A stretch of DNA of 19,894 nucleotides from CAZLIC01 sp964559535 (GTDB lineage: Bacteria; Pseudomonadota; Alphaproteobacteria; Rhodobacterales; Rhodobacteraceae): NCBI GenBank assembly GCA_964559535.1, contig CAZLIC010000080.1:1-19894 (forward strand), read 5' to 3'. The position numbers were made by a program, and so were the translations under genes. Shown in pieces: positions 1 to 5,888 of this stretch. Every line of letters starts with the position of its first letter. Position 1 is the stretch's first letter. The notes under the pieces are model-generated. The model saw only the letters and a program-made list of their open reading frames with translations, made no database searches and was not told the DNA's origin.

Positions 1-251
1 TCGGTTTCCGTCTTCGTGGTGAGGAACATCATCGAGGCGGTCTGGGCGATCATCCGCGCGATGCGGGGCGAATGGCCCGAGGGGCGGGCATAGTTCGACA
101 CCCGCGCCTTCAGGTTGCGCGCCTTGCCCACGTACAACACCTCGGACGCTGCATTCAGCATGCGATAGACACCCGGCGAGGCGTCGAGTGTCTTCAGGCA
201 GGACTGGATCACGTCATGCCCCGCGGGGGCGGATGGCTCGGCTTCGGTCAC
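1..251 (-). CDS. uvrC: UvrABC system protein C, N-terminal part (cut by left edge)
   Basis: UvrC makes the two incisions in nucleotide excision repair after UvrA/UvrB load on the lesion. The 83 codons seen here carry the N-terminal GIY-YIG nuclease start: PGVYRML near residues 26-32 followed by VLYVGKARNLKARV near 38-51, then an RIARMI helix and the MFLTTKTE strand, which is typical UvrC order. The remainder (UVR domain, RNase H-like endonuclease and HhH domains) lies beyond base 1. GTG at 251 is chosen because an in-frame stop lies about 100 bases upstream and no ATG intervenes. The Shine-Dalgarno sequence (GGACGG) is weak. The roughly 25-residue lead before the GIY-YIG fold is usual for alphaproteobacterial UvrC. 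The gene is last in a minus-strand series after the SDR gene, but a 298-base gap suggests it also has its own promoter. Confidence 0.93.
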   Translation of the reverse strand, partial: MTEAEPSAPAGHDVIQSCLKTLDASPGVYRMLNAASEVLYVGKARNLKARVSNYARPSGHSPRIARMIAQTASMMFLTTKTET

Positions 252-328
252 GGTTTCCGTCCGTCGATTCTGTCCAATGGCTGCAATGCTGCGCGGCAGG
301 GATCAAGCCCGAAGTCATCCACGGAAGC

Positions 329-337
329 TGTGGATAA
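329..337 (-). promoter_or_regulatory. perfect DnaA box TTATCCACA
   Basis: Read on the minus strand this is TTATCCACA, the strict consensus DnaA box. A second nonamer, TCATCCACG (two mismatches), faces it at 315-323, so the pair forms an imperfect inverted arrangement separated by 5 bases. The site is about 80 bases upstream of the uvrC start. DnaA binding is inferred from the consensus only. Confidence 0.5.
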
Positions 338-426
338 GTTCGTGGGAAGATTCCGGGCAGGGCCGATTTCTCGTTGTTTTCGGCCCGGTTCCGTGTGTTG
401 CCTGTTTTTTGGGCATGTTTTTAACG

Positions 427-482
427 CGTTGATTTCATTGGAAAGAAAAATGAACGAACGGTAAATCCTTGGGAAATCAACG
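427..482. repeat. 10-base perfect inverted repeat, 36-base centre
   Basis: CGTTGATTTC at 427-436 is matched exactly by its reverse complement GAAATCAACG at 473-482. The centre is AT-rich. There is no terminal T run in either direction, so it is not an obvious intrinsic terminator. It lies between the SDR stop and the uvrC start and could be a regulator site or an mRNA leader stem. Confidence 0.5.
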
Positions 483-549
483 ATTTTGTAACGTGCGTGT
501 GACCCCAAGTCACAAAGTGGACAACTGCAAGGTGCAGGCTTACGCGGCG

Positions 550-1329
550 TCACTCGACGCCCAGCACGTCGGGGGTCTGCCAGCCCAGATGCTGGCCTCC
601 GTCCACGCAGATCAGTTGCCCCGTCACCGCCTTGGCCTCCAGCAGATACCCCAGCGCCGCGCAGATGTCATCGGCGTCGGCGCCGCGCTGCAGGATAGTC
701 GCCGCGCGCTGCCCGGCAAAATGCGCGGCCGACTGCCGCGCGCCCTGCAGCGTCGGCCCCGGGCCGATGGCATTCACACGGATGGCGGGCGCCAACGCCT
801 GCGCCGCGGTGCGGGTGAAGGCCCACAGGCCCTGCTTGGCCAGCGAATAGGTCATGAATTCCGGTGTCGGCTTCAGCACGCGCTGGTCGATCATGTTCAC
901 CACCAGGCCGGTCGCCACCGGCTCGTCCCCCAGCGAGCCCGCAGCAGGGGCCTGCGCCGCAAAGGCCTGCGTCAGCACGAAGGGCGCGCGCAGGTTCGAG
1001 GCGATGTGGCGGTGCCAGCTTTCGGCGCTGGCGCTGCGCAACGTGTCGTGCTCGAACACTGAGGCGTTGTTGACCAGCACCGTCAGCGGCCCGCCCAGGG
1101 CCGCCGCGGCACGCGGCACCAGCGCGGCCATGTCGGGTTCCTGCAGCAGGTCGGCCTGCAGGGTGGCGGCGGTGCGGCCCATGGCACGGATCAGCCCGGC
1201 CACTTCCTCTGCTTCGGTCGCCGAACCGGCGAAGTGGATGGCCACGTCGAACCCGCGTCCGGCCAGATACAGCGCCATCGCCCGCCCCAGCCTGCGCGCC
1301 GCGCCCGTGACAAGTGCCCGTCCCTGCAT
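550..1329 (-). CDS. Pteridine-reductase-like short-chain dehydrogenase (FolM/PTR1 type)
   Basis: A 259-residue NAD(P)-dependent short-chain dehydrogenase. The N-terminal dinucleotide motif is TGAARRLG (about residues 8-15), the TGxxxRxG variant characteristic of pteridine reductases (PTR1, FolM) rather than the usual TGxxxGxG. NNAS follows near 87-90, the catalytic YSLAK lies near 164-168, and the C-terminal part has GPGPTL and VDGGQHL as in FolM-like proteins. The likely reaction is reduction of dihydropteridines (dihydromonapterin or dihydrofolate) by NADPH in the cytoplasm; the exact substrate is inferred. ATG at 1329 is chosen over longer frames because GGAGGG sits about 6 bases upstream and the protein then begins directly with the Rossmann strand. 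The gene follows the small membrane ORF by 49 bases and precedes uvrC. An ordinary SDR of unknown substrate is the alternative. Confidence 0.85.
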   Translation of the reverse strand: MQGRALVTGAARRLGRAMALYLAGRGFDVAIHFAGSATEAEEVAGLIRAMGRTAATLQADLLQEPDMAALVPRAAAALGGPLTVLVNNASVFEHDTLRSASAESWHRHIASNLRAPFVLTQAFAAQAPAAGSLGDEPVATGLVVNMIDQRVLKPTPEFMTYSLAKQGLWAFTRTAAQALAPAIRVNAIGPGPTLQGARQSAAHFAGQRAATILQRGADADDICAALGYLLEAKAVTGQLICVDGGQHLGWQTPDVLGVE

Positions 1330-1378
1330 GGTTCCCTCCTGCCTGCCGCGCGCCGAAGATAGCCCGCCGCCGCCCGCG

Positions 1379-1579
1379 TCAACCTTGGCGGTGCGTTCCG
1401 ACGCAGGGGCAGGGGCCATTGCCCGGCACCGGCGTGCCGCACTGGATGCACAGCACCGGTGCGGGCGGCCGCAGCGCGGGCGGTGGCGGGTTGCGCGGAA
1501 CCTTTGGCCGCAGCAGCCGCCCCACCCAGGCCAGCACCACCATGGCCAGCAGGAAGATGAGGACGACGCGGATCAGCAA
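1379..1579 (-). CDS. Small membrane protein with C-terminal cysteine motif
   Basis: A 66-residue protein if translation begins at TTG 1579, one base after the S49 peptidase stop. Residues 1-23 form one strongly hydrophobic segment; a Pro-rich linker (about 29-42) follows, then LCIQCG (Cys44, Cys47) and a short tail with CPC (Cys57, Cys59). The four cysteines could make a small zinc site. The layout (one membrane helix, Pro-rich stretch, CxxCG) resembles the PP0621-type small proteins, but that comparison is from memory. An internal ATG at 1543 would cut the membrane segment in half, so the upstream TTG is preferred even though no good Shine-Dalgarno sequence is visible; coupling to the peptidase gene would explain translation. 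Function unknown. Confidence 0.55.
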   Translation of the reverse strand: MLIRVVLIFLLAMVVLAWVGRLLRPKVPRNPPPPALRPPAPVLCIQCGTPVPGNGPCPCVGTHRQG

Positions 1580-1580
1580 G

Positions 1581-2396
1581 TCACAGCCCGTACCGCGCCC
1601 ACAGGGCGCGCGCTTCGGCTTCGTCCAGGGCGGCGGCCGCGGCCTGGGCGGCAAAGGACGCAAGGCCCAGGCGCTGCGCCAGGCTGCGGCGCTGGCCCAT
1701 CGGGCGAAGCTGCACCTTGTCGCCGTAAAGCGCCTTCAGCTTGGGCTCAATATGCGCCACGCCGTCCACCAGCCCCAGGTCCACTGCCTGCTGCCCCACC
1801 CAGACATCGGCGTTGAACAGATCGGCGTCGGGGTTCAGCCGTGCCCCGCGGCGGGCCCTCACATGGGCGATGAAAGCGGCGTGGATGGGCGCCTGCAGGG
1901 CTTTCAGGCGGTCCACATCCTCGGGCTTTTGCGGAAGGAAGGGGTCGGCCAGGCTTTTGGACCGGCCGGCGGTGATGACGCGGCGTTCGATCCCCTGCCG
2001 CGCCATGAATTCGGGAAAGCCGAACGAGGCGAAGATCACCCCGATGGACCCCACGATGGAACTGTCATCCACCCAGATGTGGTCGGCGGCGCAGGCCAGC
2101 CAATACCCGCCCGAGGCTGCCACATCCTCGACAAAGGCGTGCACGGGCACCGATTTTTCCTGCGCCAGCCGCCGGATGCGGGCCGCGATCAGCGACGACT
2201 GCACGGCCGACCCGCCCGGCGAGTTGACCACCAGCGCCACCGCGGCGGGCTTGCCGCGGGTGAAGGCGCGCTCGATCAGCGGCGCAAGGGCGGCGTCTGA
2301 CAGCCCGCCCGTCAGGCGCGACCCGGCCCCGATGGCGCCGGACAGGCGGATCACGGGAACGGTGGGGGGCCGTGGCGACAGGAGGGGAATGCGCAT
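1581..2396 (-). CDS. S49 family serine peptidase (SppA/SohB-like)
   Basis: A 271-residue protein of the signal peptide peptidase SppA/SohB family, which uses a Ser-Lys dyad to degrade signal peptides and other membrane-associated peptides. Landmarks: NSPGGS (58-63) for the crotonase-like core, the nucleophile region AASGGY with Ser95, GSIGV (116-120), and the basic residue in RSKSLADPF (Lys147). Strand VPVIRLSGAIG begins at residue 13. No N-terminal membrane segment is present, so unlike E. coli SohB or SppA the enzyme appears soluble or peripherally bound, unless the adjacent small membrane protein tethers it. ATG 2396 is the first good start; the -10-like TATACA (2405-2410) lies only 9 bases ahead of it, so the mRNA may be leaderless. 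First gene of the minus-strand series, divergent from LysR. It is a short SppA lacking the tandem domain of E. coli SppA. Confidence 0.88.
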   Translation of the reverse strand: MRIPLLSPRPPTVPVIRLSGAIGAGSRLTGGLSDAALAPLIERAFTRGKPAAVALVVNSPGGSAVQSSLIAARIRRLAQEKSVPVHAFVEDVAASGGYWLACAADHIWVDDSSIVGSIGVIFASFGFPEFMARQGIERRVITAGRSKSLADPFLPQKPEDVDRLKALQAPIHAAFIAHVRARRGARLNPDADLFNADVWVGQQAVDLGLVDGVAHIEPKLKALYGDKVQLRPMGQRRSLAQRLGLASFAAQAAAAALDEAEARALWARYGL

Positions 2397-2404
2397 GGTG
2401 CTGA

Positions 2405-2431
2405 TGTATAGGCGCGCGGGCCGCTTTCCAA
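2405..2431 (-). promoter_or_regulatory. candidate promoter of the S49 peptidase series
   Basis: On the minus strand TTGGAA (about 2426-2431) and TATACA (2405-2410) are separated by 15 bases, shorter than the ideal 17. The expected transcription start falls at or next to the peptidase ATG (2396), which would give a leaderless mRNA. It lies in the 63-base divergent gap shared with the LysR gene. Confidence 0.3.
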
Positions 2432-2459
2432 GGGCTGCGGAACCGGGCAGGTTGCCGAC

Positions 2460-3344
2460 ATGATCGACCGGCTGGAAATGTTCCTGACGCTGGCGCGCGA
2501 GGGCCATTTCGGCCGCGCGGCCGAGGCGATTGGCGTGACGCAACCCACGCTGTCCAGCGCGTTGAAGGCACTGGAGGATCAGCTGGGCGTGCAACTGGTG
2601 TTCCGCGGCAGCCGCTATCGCGGCCTGACGCCCGAGGGCGAGCGGGTGCTGGTCTGGGCGCGGCGCATCGTGGCCGATGCCCGTGCCCTGACGGCCGAGA
2701 TGCGGGCGGCGCGGGCGGGGCTGACGGGGGTGCTGCGGCTGGGCGTCATTCCCACGGCGCTGCCGCTGGTGGCGAAGGTTACGGCGGGTTTTGCGCGGCG
2801 CCATCCGGGGGTGCGCATCGCCATCCGGTCCTGCACCTCGGCCGAGGTGCTGGCGGGGCTGGCGGACCTGACGCTGGACGCCGGGCTGACCTACCTTGAC
2901 AACGAGCCGCTGGGGTCGGTGGCGCAGGTGCCGCTCTACTCGGAGTTCTACCGCCTGCTGTGCGCCGCCGCGCACCCGTTGGCGGGGCGGGCCGAGGTGA
3001 CCTGGGCCGAAGTGGCGGGTGAGGCGCTGTGCCTGCTGACGGCCGACATGCAGAACCGCCGGATCATCGACCAGCTTCTGGCCGAGGCCGGGGCGGTGGC
3101 CGCGCCGCAGGTGGAAAGCAACTCGACCATCGCGCTGGTGGCGCATGTGCAGACCGGGGGGTGGGTGTCGGTGGTGCCGCAGGGGCTGGCGGCGATGTTC
3201 ACCGGCGGCGGTGCGCTGGCGGCGGTTCCCATCGTGGCACCCGAGGCCGAGCATGTGGTGGGCCTGGTGGCCGCCCGCCGCGACCCGCCCACGCCGGTGG
3301 TGCAGGCGCTGTGGGATGTGGCGGTGCGGCAGGCGCGGGGGTAA
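2460..3344 (+). CDS. LysR family transcriptional regulator
   Basis: A 294-residue LysR-type regulator. The winged HTH occupies residues 1-60 (FLTLAREGHFGRAAEAIGV, then TQPTLSSALKALEDQLGVQLV), the linker helix is about 60-88, and the periplasmic-binding-like effector domain follows (VLRLGVIPTALP from about 91). RGSRYRGLTPEGE and LTYLDNEPLG resemble, from memory, the LysR proteins found next to the soluble NAD-dependent formate dehydrogenase (fds) operon, but no fds gene is present here. It is divergent from the S49 peptidase gene with 63 bases between the starts, which is classical LysR geometry, yet a regulated metabolic target is not obvious. Stop is followed after 78 bases by the metallo-hydrolase gene on the same strand. 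The target is unknown. Confidence 0.9.
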   Translation: MIDRLEMFLTLAREGHFGRAAEAIGVTQPTLSSALKALEDQLGVQLVFRGSRYRGLTPEGERVLVWARRIVADARALTAEMRAARAGLTGVLRLGVIPTALPLVAKVTAGFARRHPGVRIAIRSCTSAEVLAGLADLTLDAGLTYLDNEPLGSVAQVPLYSEFYRLLCAAAHPLAGRAEVTWAEVAGEALCLLTADMQNRRIIDQLLAEAGAVAAPQVESNSTIALVAHVQTGGWVSVVPQGLAAMFTGGGALAAVPIVAPEAEHVVGLVAARRDPPTPVVQALWDVAVRQARG

Positions 3345-3422
3345 AGCACACACGCGGGCGTGATCGGCGGGCGGCATGACCTTGCGTCAGCCCGTGCTAC
3401 CCTTCCCGCAGGAGGTGCCCCG

Positions 3423-4241
3423 ATGCCGCTTCACCCGTTCGTGCTGTCTGCCCTTCTTGCCGCTGTCCTTGCCCTGCCTGCGGCTGCGCAGGACCGCATC
3501 CCGTCGCATTGCATTGCGCTGGCCGAAGGGGATGCGCAGGTGGTGCCTGCCAGCTTTGGCGACCCGCTGGACCCCGACACGGTGCGTCTGCGGTTCCTGG
3601 ACCACGCCAGTTTCCTGCTGGAAACGCCGGGCGGGCTGACGGCGGTGACCGACTACACCGGGTTTACCGGGGCGCGGGCGTTGATCCCCGATGTGGTGAC
3701 GATGAACAACGCGCATTCCACGCACTGGACCTCGGCCCCCGATCCGGCAATTCCGCATGTGCTGCCGGGCTGGGGGGCAGGCCCCGAAGGGATCGAGCAC
3801 CGGCTGGATCTGGGCGAGATGCTGGTGCGCAACGTGGCGACCGACACGCGGGGGCCGTTCGGCGAAGGCGCGCGGGCGAACGGCAATTCCATCTTCATCT
3901 TCGAGGTGGCGGGGCTGTGCATCGGCCATCTGGGCCACCTGCACCAGATCCCGCCCGACGAGGATTTCGCGGCCATCGGGCGGCTGGACGTGGTGATGGT
4001 GCCGGTGGACGGCGGCTATACCATGCGGCTGGAAGACATGAAGGCGGTGGTGAGCCGGCTGCGGTCATCCGTCGTGGTTCCGATGCACTGGTTTTCCGGC
4101 GCCTCGCTGGAAGAATTCGTGGCCGAGATGTCGGGCGAGTTCGACGTGGTGCGGCTGGATCAGCCGGACATCGTGCTGTCGCTGGACCGGTTGCCGAAGA
4201 CGCCCACGATCATGGTGTTGCAGCCGGAGTGGCTGGACTGA
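3423..4241 (+). CDS. Exported MBL-fold metallo-hydrolase (UlaG-like)
   Basis: A 272-residue metallo-beta-lactamase-fold protein with a Sec signal peptide (LSALLAAVLALPAAA, cleavage near residues 22-23). ATG 3423 is chosen over the longer frame because GGAGG lies 6 bases upstream and the signal peptide then starts correctly. Metal-ligand candidates follow the UlaG-like order: His61 in LDHASFLL, Asp77 in TDYTG, NNAHSTHW with His98 and His101 in place of the HxHxDH signature, GHLGHLH with His169 and His172, Asp196 in VPVDGG, and His222 in VPMHW. The usual HxHxDH Asp-His pair is therefore not intact, so the metal count is uncertain. The substrate is unknown; UlaG-like relatives include lactonases and phospholipase-type enzymes. 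The product should act in the periplasm. Confidence 0.85.
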   Translation: MPLHPFVLSALLAAVLALPAAAQDRIPSHCIALAEGDAQVVPASFGDPLDPDTVRLRFLDHASFLLETPGGLTAVTDYTGFTGARALIPDVVTMNNAHSTHWTSAPDPAIPHVLPGWGAGPEGIEHRLDLGEMLVRNVATDTRGPFGEGARANGNSIFIFEVAGLCIGHLGHLHQIPPDEDFAAIGRLDVVMVPVDGGYTMRLEDMKAVVSRLRSSVVVPMHWFSGASLEEFVAEMSGEFDVVRLDQPDIVLSLDRLPKTPTIMVLQPEWLD

Positions 4242-4300
4242 GCTCCCCGCCCCCCGGGGCTCTGCCCCGGACCCCGGGGTATTCTCGCAAAGATGAGAAC
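4242..4300. repeat. GC-rich intergenic repeat with hairpin (REP-like)
   Basis: Directly after the metallo-hydrolase stop comes a run of alternating C and G blocks, then GTATTCTCGCAAAGATGAGA. CCGGGGC (4254-4260) pairs with GCCCCGG (4264-4270) around a 3-base loop, and a second CCCCGGGG block follows at 4272-4279. I recall near-identical strings between genes in many Rhodobacteraceae genomes, so I call it a dispersed repeat. It may also end transcription of the upstream gene. Only one copy is in this window, so repeat status rests on memory. Confidence 0.5.
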
Positions 4301-4364
4301 GGGACGCGGGACGTGGGTTTGCGGCGGGCTTTCGCGGCGTGGCGCGGCGGGTTAGGGATCGGGG

Positions 4365-5780
4365 ATGCTGACCGATGCCACGCCTGCCTTTCTGGATGAC
4401 CTTGCTGCCCTGCTGCCGCCCGGCACGCTGGCTGCGCCCGAGCCGCGCCACCTGAGCGAGCCGCGGGGGCGGTGGCTGGGCATGGCGGGGGCGGTGGCGC
4501 GGCCGCGGGCGGTGGAAGAGGTGGCGGCCATCGTGCGGGCCTGCGGGGCGGCGCGGGTGGGGATCGTGCCCTGGGGCGGCGGCACCGGGCTGGTGGGGGG
4601 GCAGCTGGCGCCCGAGGGGCCGGTGCCGCTGCTGGTGTCGCTGGAGCGGATGGCGGCGGTGCGGGCGGTGTACCCGGACGAGAACGTGCTGGTGATCGAG
4701 GCGGGGGCGACGCTGGCCGCGGCGCAGGCGGCGGCGTCAGGGGCGGGTCGGCTGTTTCCGCTGTCGCTGGCGTCGGAGGGCACGGCCACCGTCGGGGGCG
4801 TGCTGTCCACCAACGCGGGCGGTGTGAACGTGCTGCGCTGGGGCAATGCGCGCGACCTGTGCCTGGGGCTGGAGGCGGTGCTGCCCGACGGGCAGGTGTG
4901 GCAGGGGTTGAAGCGGTTGCGCAAGGACAACACCGGGTACGACCTGCGCAACCTGATCGTGGGGGCGGAGGGAACGCTGGGGATCATCACCGCGGCCAGC
5001 CTGCGGATGGTGCCGCCGCCCGCCGCGGTGGGGACGGCGTGGTTTGCCGTGCCGGGGCCCGAAGCGGCGCTGGCGCTGTTCCATCTGGCGGCGGCACGGC
5101 TGCCGGGGCTGGTGTCGGCCTTCGAGCTGGTGTCGCGGGTGGGGCTGGATTTTCTGGCCGAGGTGGGGCCGGAAGTGCGGTTTCCCTTCGATCCGGTGCC
5201 GGACTGGATGGTGCTGGCCGAGGTGGGGCTGCCCGCCGGGCTGGACGCACAGGAGGCGCTGGAAGGGCTGTTTGCGGCGGGGGCCGCGGCGGGACTGTGC
5301 GACGATGCGGTGGTGGCCGTGTCGGGGGCGCAGCGGGCGGCGTTCTGGGCCCTGCGCGAGGCCATCCCGGTTGCCAACCGGCGGATCGGTGCGGTGTCGA
5401 GCCATGACATCAGCCTGCCTTTGGGCGAACTGGCGGGCTTCATCGCGTCGGCCGGGCCTGCGGTTGCCGGGCTGGGGCCGTTCCGCATCAACTGTTTCGG
5501 ACATCTGGGCGACGGCAACCTGCACTACAATGTCTTTCCGCCGCAGGGCGGCCGGAAGGAGGACTGGGTGGCTGTGCGCGGGGCGGTGAAGCGGCTGGTG
5601 CATGACATGGTGCATGCGCGCGGCGGGTCGGTCAGTGCCGAGCACGGCATCGGGCGGCTGAAGGTCGAGGACCTGGAGCGTTATGGCGACCCGGCCAAGG
5701 TGGCGGCGATGCGGGCGGTGAAGGCGGCGCTGGACCCTGCTGGGATCATGAACCCCGGTGCCGTGTTGCGGGCGGTGTGA
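4365..5780 (+). CDS. FAD-linked D-2-hydroxyacid dehydrogenase (D-2-hydroxyglutarate dehydrogenase type)
   Basis: A 471-residue flavoprotein of the VAO/GlcD family. The PCMH FAD-binding domain spans about 40-220: PWGGGTGLVGGQ (69-80) is the pyrophosphate loop, followed by LASEGTATVGGVLSTNAGG and RKDNTGYDLRNLIVGAEGTLGIIT (187-209). The C-terminal cap carries GHLGDGNLHYN with His380 and His387, and SAEHGIG with Glu426 and His427, the metal/substrate signature of D-2-hydroxyglutarate and D-lactate dehydrogenases. Length and motifs fit D2HGDH, which oxidises D-2-hydroxyglutarate to 2-oxoglutarate and feeds electrons to the quinone pool or ETF. Glycolate or D-lactate oxidation by a single subunit is the main alternative. 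ATG 4365 has AGGGATCGGGG just upstream. It follows the REP-like repeat by 64 bases. Confidence 0.88.
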   Translation: MLTDATPAFLDDLAALLPPGTLAAPEPRHLSEPRGRWLGMAGAVARPRAVEEVAAIVRACGAARVGIVPWGGGTGLVGGQLAPEGPVPLLVSLERMAAVRAVYPDENVLVIEAGATLAAAQAAASGAGRLFPLSLASEGTATVGGVLSTNAGGVNVLRWGNARDLCLGLEAVLPDGQVWQGLKRLRKDNTGYDLRNLIVGAEGTLGIITAASLRMVPPPAAVGTAWFAVPGPEAALALFHLAAARLPGLVSAFELVSRVGLDFLAEVGPEVRFPFDPVPDWMVLAEVGLPAGLDAQEALEGLFAAGAAAGLCDDAVVAVSGAQRAAFWALREAIPVANRRIGAVSSHDISLPLGELAGFIASAGPAVAGLGPFRINCFGHLGDGNLHYNVFPPQGGRKEDWVAVRGAVKRLVHDMVHARGGSVSAEHGIGRLKVEDLERYGDPAKVAAMRAVKAALDPAGIMNPGAVLRAV

Positions 5781-5810
5781 CGTGGGACAGGCGTGTCCCA
5801 CGCTGGGACA
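5781..5810. repeat. Three TGGGACA half-sites forming two alternative hairpins
   Basis: CGTGGGACA (5781-5789) pairs perfectly with TGTCCCACG (5794-5802) around GGCG. The same TGTCCCA (5794-5800) can instead pair with TGGGACA at 5804-5810 around CGC. The two stems are mutually exclusive. They begin at the base after the dehydrogenase stop and are not followed by a T run, so a plain intrinsic terminator is unlikely. It may be a repressor site with three half-sites, or an RNA switch in the cyclase leader. Confidence 0.55.
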
Positions 5811-5888
5811 GGACCGCCACTTTAATGAAATCAATGTGTTACGCGTTCGGATTCATACATTGGTAACCTGTGGGCGGGGAGAGGCGGG

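Larger units (their letters stand above)
252..549. promoter_or_regulatory. AT-richer intergenic region upstream of uvrC with DnaA box and inverted repeat
   Basis: This 298-base gap is visibly more AT-rich than its surroundings, especially 405-495. No coding sequence is supported in it; open frames crossing it lack a Shine-Dalgarno sequence and recognisable protein. It contains a perfect DnaA box (TTATCCACA on the minus strand, 329-337), weaker DnaA-like nonamers at 315-323 and 516-524, and a 10-base perfect inverted repeat (427-436 and 473-482). It must hold the uvrC promoter, but I cannot assign -35 and -10 boxes with confidence. Confidence 0.6.

Noticed and set aside
252..549. This gap as a chromosomal replication origin
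   Set aside because: Only one perfect DnaA box, no cluster of boxes, and no origin-typical neighbours such as hemE, dnaA or parAB are in the window. Kept only as a DnaA-site finding.
1581..3377. A 598-residue minus-strand frame covering the S49 gene and the LysR gene
   Set aside because: Only its last 271 residues are the S49 peptidase; the rest is the antisense of LysR, open because of high GC content.
5821..5834. FNR/FixK-type box (TTTAATGAAATCAA) upstream of the cyclase
   Set aside because: Only one half-site (ATCAA) is good; the other matches TTGAT at 3 of 5 bases.
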